Source: Heterotrichella gracilis (taxonomy: Eukaryota > Sar > Xanthophyceae > Tribonematales > Xanthonemataceae). Taken from it: DNA of 64,000 nt. Below the pieces are notes generated by a model. It was not told the DNA's origin, made no database searches, and saw nothing but the letters and a program-made list of their open reading frames with translations. Location: positions 1-64,000 of the forward strand of contig JAULBX010003110.1 of NCBI GenBank assembly GCA_032358255.1, written 5' to 3'. Below, piece by piece: positions 59,769-64,000 of the stretch. The position numbers and the translations under genes were made by a program. Numbering within the stretch: the stretch's first letter is position 1; each line of letters opens with the position of its first letter.

Positions 59769-62700
59769 ATGGCAAGCATGTCGAGAGCTAACAGCCAGAA
59801 CTTCATCGACGTGGCCGACGAGGCCCACTTGACGCTGGAGAAGCTAGCAAACGGTTTCAAGGAGTATTTTGCGGTGGAAGGCGACGAGAACCAGCCAGTA
59901 CAAAGGGTCTCATCGCCTACTCGTCGGCCGTTTGCAGAGGTGAGGCCATGGGGGGACAGCCAGTTTTGAACAGCAGCCCACTACAGTTTAAGGCAGTCAA
60001 GGCAGGCAGCTTCAGACGGTACACTACAAGAAAGGCCTCATAATGAAGTGCCAAGCTTATTTTTAGACTGCTGGCATCCTCCTCAATGCATGAGGCAGAG
60101 CTCCTGTCTGCATCCCATGACCCTGCCCCACAGCGCCCCCTCCCCTCCCCCACTGCAGTTGCAGAAGAATGTGTTTCACCCACCAGAGTCCCCTGACGAT
60201 GCCCTGGAGCTCTTCAGCAAGCTCTCTATGAACCAGAGTGCTGGTAAGCATATTGCCTTGACCGGCGTTGTACAGCACCAGCAGCATTGCAAACGCTTTG
60301 GGCCAAGTCTCCTTTGGCCTTAGCCAGCTGTATGTGCACTGTGCTGAAGCACCTTTTTTTTCTGCGCAGACCCTGCAATCCCATACTCGTTTGGTCTGGC
60401 GGAGCCCAAGCCGTCAGCATCCCCAGAGGTCACAGAGCAGTATGAGTACAAAACCCTAGCACCTCAACAGCCAGTGGCCATCCACAGCCACCCAAAGGGC
60501 CAGGAGGCTCCCCAGCCCAACCCTCCCAAGCTCAGAGCCAGCACCAGCTACCTGCAGCGCTCAGCCGCCAGCCTTGCACCCAGGCAGTCGCAGTCTGGGC
60601 TTCCAAAGGTACGCCTCCAACGCATTTCATGGCCCTGGGTAGGCACCAGCTGCGCACCTGCGCCACAGCTGGTCCGGCGCCTTGCCACACCCCATTGGGC
60701 CAAGCCATGCACACCAATGCAATCCCCACACCATGCTTGCTGCCACCCTTCCCAACTGAGTGGGCTGTCAACACCTGGTGAGTGTGCGCTGCCTTTTGTT
60801 GCAGGGCGGTGCGCCAAGTGGCGCCAGTGGCTCCCGCGCTGCCCCTTCAGACGCCCAGCTGCTGGCGGTCAAGGAAAAGCTCATCCGTGAGCAGAAGGAG
60901 CAAATACGCATACTGTCAGGTGCGGCATACGCACTCAAGCTACCCTAAATGCACATGCGCTCAGAGCAATGGCTCTGCAATAGGGTATAGTCGTACGAGG
61001 CCTTCAGATTCATGCTCTGATTACGTCGCATCAACAAGCATATATTGCCTGTGCACCCTCACTCTCACCCACACCCTTGACCAACCCTGCCAGCATTTGC
61101 ACATCCAGTTAATTCTTCCTTGACACCCATGTCCATACCTCCCCTGGCCACCACCACCCCTTACAAAACCCACCTTTGTTCCCCTCCTTGCAGAGGCCCT
61201 TGAGCGGGCCACTGCTGACAAGGACAGCATGTCCCGCCAGGTGGCAGCAAACAAGCGGTACAAGGAGCAGCACGCAGGTCAGTGGCGTGGAGTAAAACCT
61301 GCCTCCTTCATCTTACCCTAGGGTTCTCTTGGAGGCACCATTGGCACACAGTAATTCTGCCCACATGCCACACAATTACGATGGTGACTCATGCTCTTTC
61401 CAGGCATTTGTTTTTGCAGAGCCTGTGTTTGCCATGACCTCTAGTCCCCAAATCCGTAATCTCACACAATTGCGCGCCCTTCACATGCGGTCTCAGCCAG
61501 GCGAGATATGGGTTCAATGCATTGGCAATTCAGCGGTGCCACTCCTGCCCCGCAGGCTTGATGGAGCGTGTGCGCGAGTACAAGTCTGTGGCTGATGGGA
61601 GTGCGCAGCGGGTGGCAGCACTGGAGGAGGAGCTGGAGGGCATGCGCAAGAAGGTGGGCGCTTTGTGTGGGGTTTTGGGGGCTGCAATTTACAGTGGTAG
61701 GCAAATTACCCAGCGAATTACCCAACGTTTTTTTGCAAGATTTCCCAGTGCACTACACAATTAAAGCACAGTCAATACCCTTGATAACAAGGGGACCTGA
61801 ATCATTCACGTGCACAACAACACGGCACAGGTTTGTGCATGCAGAGCTCTGCAATGCTTCCTGCTACAAGGGTCAATCCCCTTCCAGGCATGGAATGCAA
61901 GGCAACACCCAGCATCCCCCAGCCTTACATCTCCCCTTTGCTCCTCAGGCCAAGTCTGACGCCACCAAGCTGGCAGCTGTGCGTGAGCAGCAGAAATCCG
62001 CAGAGTCCCGACTGGCCGCCAAGGGTGATATGCTCGACAAGCTGCACGCAGCGCTCAAGAACCTGCACGAGCAGTACCTGGCAAACATGCAGGTGTGTGG
62101 AACCCTAGGGTTTAGGGGTTTTGTCAGGATGTAGGGAGTGCACGGGCAGTACCTGGCAAACATGCAGGTGGGTGGGCGGACGGCCACTAGAAATAGGGTT
62201 TCCCTTCAGGACCTAGGATAACTTACGGTCAGTATGTGGCATACAAAAGGTGGTCAGCCATGCGCCCACATGCTGGTTTGGACCTGCCATGGGACCTTTG
62301 GAATTGTTATCACTGTTCATGCATAACCCTATCCGGCCAGCCTCGTTAGGTCAGGCCTAGCCTATCCTGACTCCAGGATAGTCAAGTCCACATCCCTGCT
62401 GCTGCTCTGGCTAGGAGTGCATGCATCTACAGCTGCATGTCACTGACACCCAGCGTGCCTTTGCCACAGGACGCGGGCGAGGCGCTTGCCGCCACCACCG
62501 CCGCCAGCGCGCTGTGCGACCGCCGCGCTGCTGAGCTGGCAGGGCTGAGGGGCCAGGTGGCGGAGGCTGCTGCAGCTGCTGCCCAGCTCCAGGCTGTGAG
62601 CGGTGCCATGGCAGGGGAGTTGCAAGGGGAGCGGGGGGCAAGGGAGGTGAGGGGATGGAGGGTGAAGGGTGGGGGTGTCTGTGGCGAACTTGATTGCGCT

Positions 62701-63826
62701 TGATTGCCATTCAGACTATTTTTAAAGGCGTTGTTATTCAGGTAACATTTTAAATTACAATGCCATGCTGGACCCCCAAGTGGTGTGCTCAATTGCCAGG
62801 CTTCCAGGCGCGTGGCTGGTTCTGCCAGGTGCTGACCACTCCCATCTGCCTGTAGGCGCTGGAGATCCGTGTTGCCGAGCTCCAAGCAGTGCTGTACGGC
62901 CTGCAGCAGCAGCTGCCACCTGGCGCAGATGCCATGTCAGCAGCAATCGAGGACATCCTGTCAAAGAGGCTGGTAAGAGCCTGCACGCCAATTCACATCG
63001 CATGCATGGGGGCGTCACCGCCCCACAATGTGCAAGCGAACCCAGACTACTGCCATGTAGTACTTTGCCATAAGCTCCATACATTGTGCACGCATTGAGA
63101 CCCGCCACACAACCGCCGCATGGTGCAAATCATCCCTCTGCAAATAGCACCTTGTATGCGTGTCCGGTCCACCGCCCCCCCCGCTGGTCGTTCATGCACC
63201 ACCCTCGCACCCCCGCACAGGACCTCCCCAGCAAGCCCATGCCCCCCACGCCCCCTCCCCGCCAAAGCGACCATGGCCACGCTGCTGCGCAGCGTGACTC
63301 TGCCCTGGCTGCTGTGCGCGGGATGGTAGAGGAGGTGTATGCGCTGCGGGGCAGGGTGGAGGCGCACCTGCATGGCGGTGCAGGAGTGCCTGAAGGGCCA
63401 CAGGTGGGTTGTGCAGGAGAGAAATTGATTGATGATTGAATGCCGGCTACAGGTAGAAATAAATGTAAGGAAAATTAGTAATAATGCATTACAGGAGAAT
63501 AATAATAACATAAATTATGTTCAGTGCGTTTCAAACACCAAACCCTTTAATTACTTGAAAGCAAATGATATGCAAAAGAAAGTCTAGTTTTTAATTTGCC
63601 TCGATTAAAAATGGGCTTGGGAATCCCAAGTTGGGATATTGGTTGAAATGCGACAATCAGAATTGCAATGAAGGCGTGAACACCTGTACCAATGGACATT
63701 GTCACTGCTGACCTCTCACCTCTGTTTTTTGTACAGGGAGGAGCCGCACCCAGTGCGGGTGGCAGCGGCGCCTTTGACCCCAGTGCCTGGGCAAGCGTGG
63801 ACCTGGCAGGGTACCGCTACGCACCG
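59769..63826 (+). CDS. Coiled-coil protein, 3' end outside window
   Basis: Eleven exons join in phase: 59769-59939, 60159-60243, 60370-60608, 60805-60919, 61194-61277, 61556-61653, 61949-62092, 62470-62646, 62856-62972, 63221-63403 and 63737-63826, giving 501 residues so far. The last has a donor (CCG|GTGGGT), so more exons are expected beyond 64000. After an N-terminal segment (NSQNFIDVADEAHLTLEKLA) and a proline-rich region come long heptad-like stretches: QLLAVKEKLIREQKEQIRIL, AQRVAALEEELEGMRKK, KLAAVREQQKSAESRLAAKG, LHAALKNLHEQYLANMQ, and an Ala-rich helix (AELAGLRGQVAEAAAAAAQL). This is typical of structural, centrosomal or cytoskeletal proteins, but no family is recognised. Exon 7 and its donor are partly duplicated in the next intron. 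Confidence 0.75.
62064..62175. repeat. Duplicated exon 7 end plus donor, with telomere-like repeat between
   Basis: Bases 62064-62100 (exon 7 end and 5' splice site) recur at 62139-62175, offset 75, with two mismatches in 37. Between them, at about 62101-62120, lies CCCTAGGGTTTAGGGGTTTT. Confidence 0.95.
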
Positions 63827-64000
63827 GTGGGTTACCCTTAAACTTTAGGACCGAAACCCTGGACCTCAAACACAGCCAAAATGCCACTGGGTTGGCTGCA
63901 TAAACGCGTCATCCATATCTTACAATAAATGCACAAACAACTGCACGCCGCCATGCCAACCGAATGTCCTGTCGCATGCATGGCATTCACACTCCGCTTC

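Overview
This window looks like nuclear DNA of a green alga (Chlorophyta). Genes are broken by many short GT-AG introns. The gene set is typical of the green lineage: a plant-type 4-hydroxyphenylpyruvate dioxygenase, an mTERF organelle protein, a plant-like DCN1/AAR3 neddylation factor, CPYC-class glutaredoxin, GT92 and FkbM enzymes. Short interstitial telomere-like repeats are of the TTTAGGG type, which fits trebouxiophytes or sphaeroplealeans better than Chlamydomonas and Volvox; genus cannot be fixed from sequence alone. Intergenic DNA and introns are full of the palindrome TGCATGCA.

Layout, left to right: a TAA microsatellite and a possible stray exon (0-2 kb); an uncharacterised N-terminally hydrophobic protein (+, 2.0-3.2 kb); a multipass membrane protein (-, 4.0-5.3 kb); a gene-poor stretch with hairpins and palindromes (5.3-10.7 kb); an mTERF protein (-, 10.7-14.4); a DCN1-like protein (-, 15.7-17.0); an F-box/LRR protein (+, 18.0-20.0); a 17-exon LRRIQ1-like IQ/LRR protein (+, 20.5-28.2); two tandem glutaredoxins (-, 29.3-31.9); a small membrane protein (-, 33.1-33.8) divergent from NAA50 acetyltransferase (+, 34.4-34.9); HPPD (-, 36.5-39.4); a secreted GT92-type glycosyltransferase (+, 40.5-41.8); a KDEL protein disulfide isomerase (+, 43.2-46.9); a predicted helical protein with haem-oxygenase-like features (-, 47.7-50.2); a secreted fasciclin protein (+, 52.6-54.9); a membrane-anchored FkbM methyltransferase (+, 56.1-58.8); and the first 11 exons of a coiled-coil protein running off the right end (+, 59.8-64 kb). 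Exon models were joined by hand; all listed junctions have GT/AG ends and matching phases.

There is no operon or obvious pathway cluster. PDI, GT92, fasciclin and FkbM carry signal peptides or anchors and act in or through the secretory system, but their proximity is probably chance.

The most interesting signal is structural. At least seven places show local duplications that straddle exon-intron junctions: decayed copies of exon ends, exon starts or most of an exon lie in the neighbouring intron. One intron (41351-41607) is flanked by an 18-bp near-perfect duplication containing AG|GT, with repeat offset equal to intron length, which is what intron birth by tandem duplication predicts. Two of the duplications also enclose telomere-like repeats, and such repeats recur just downstream of 5' splice sites. 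Together these suggest break repair and duplication at exon edges as a source of introns in this lineage.

I recognised no retrovirus-like, Polinton-like or other virus-derived element, no CRISPR array, and no tRNA or rRNA gene.
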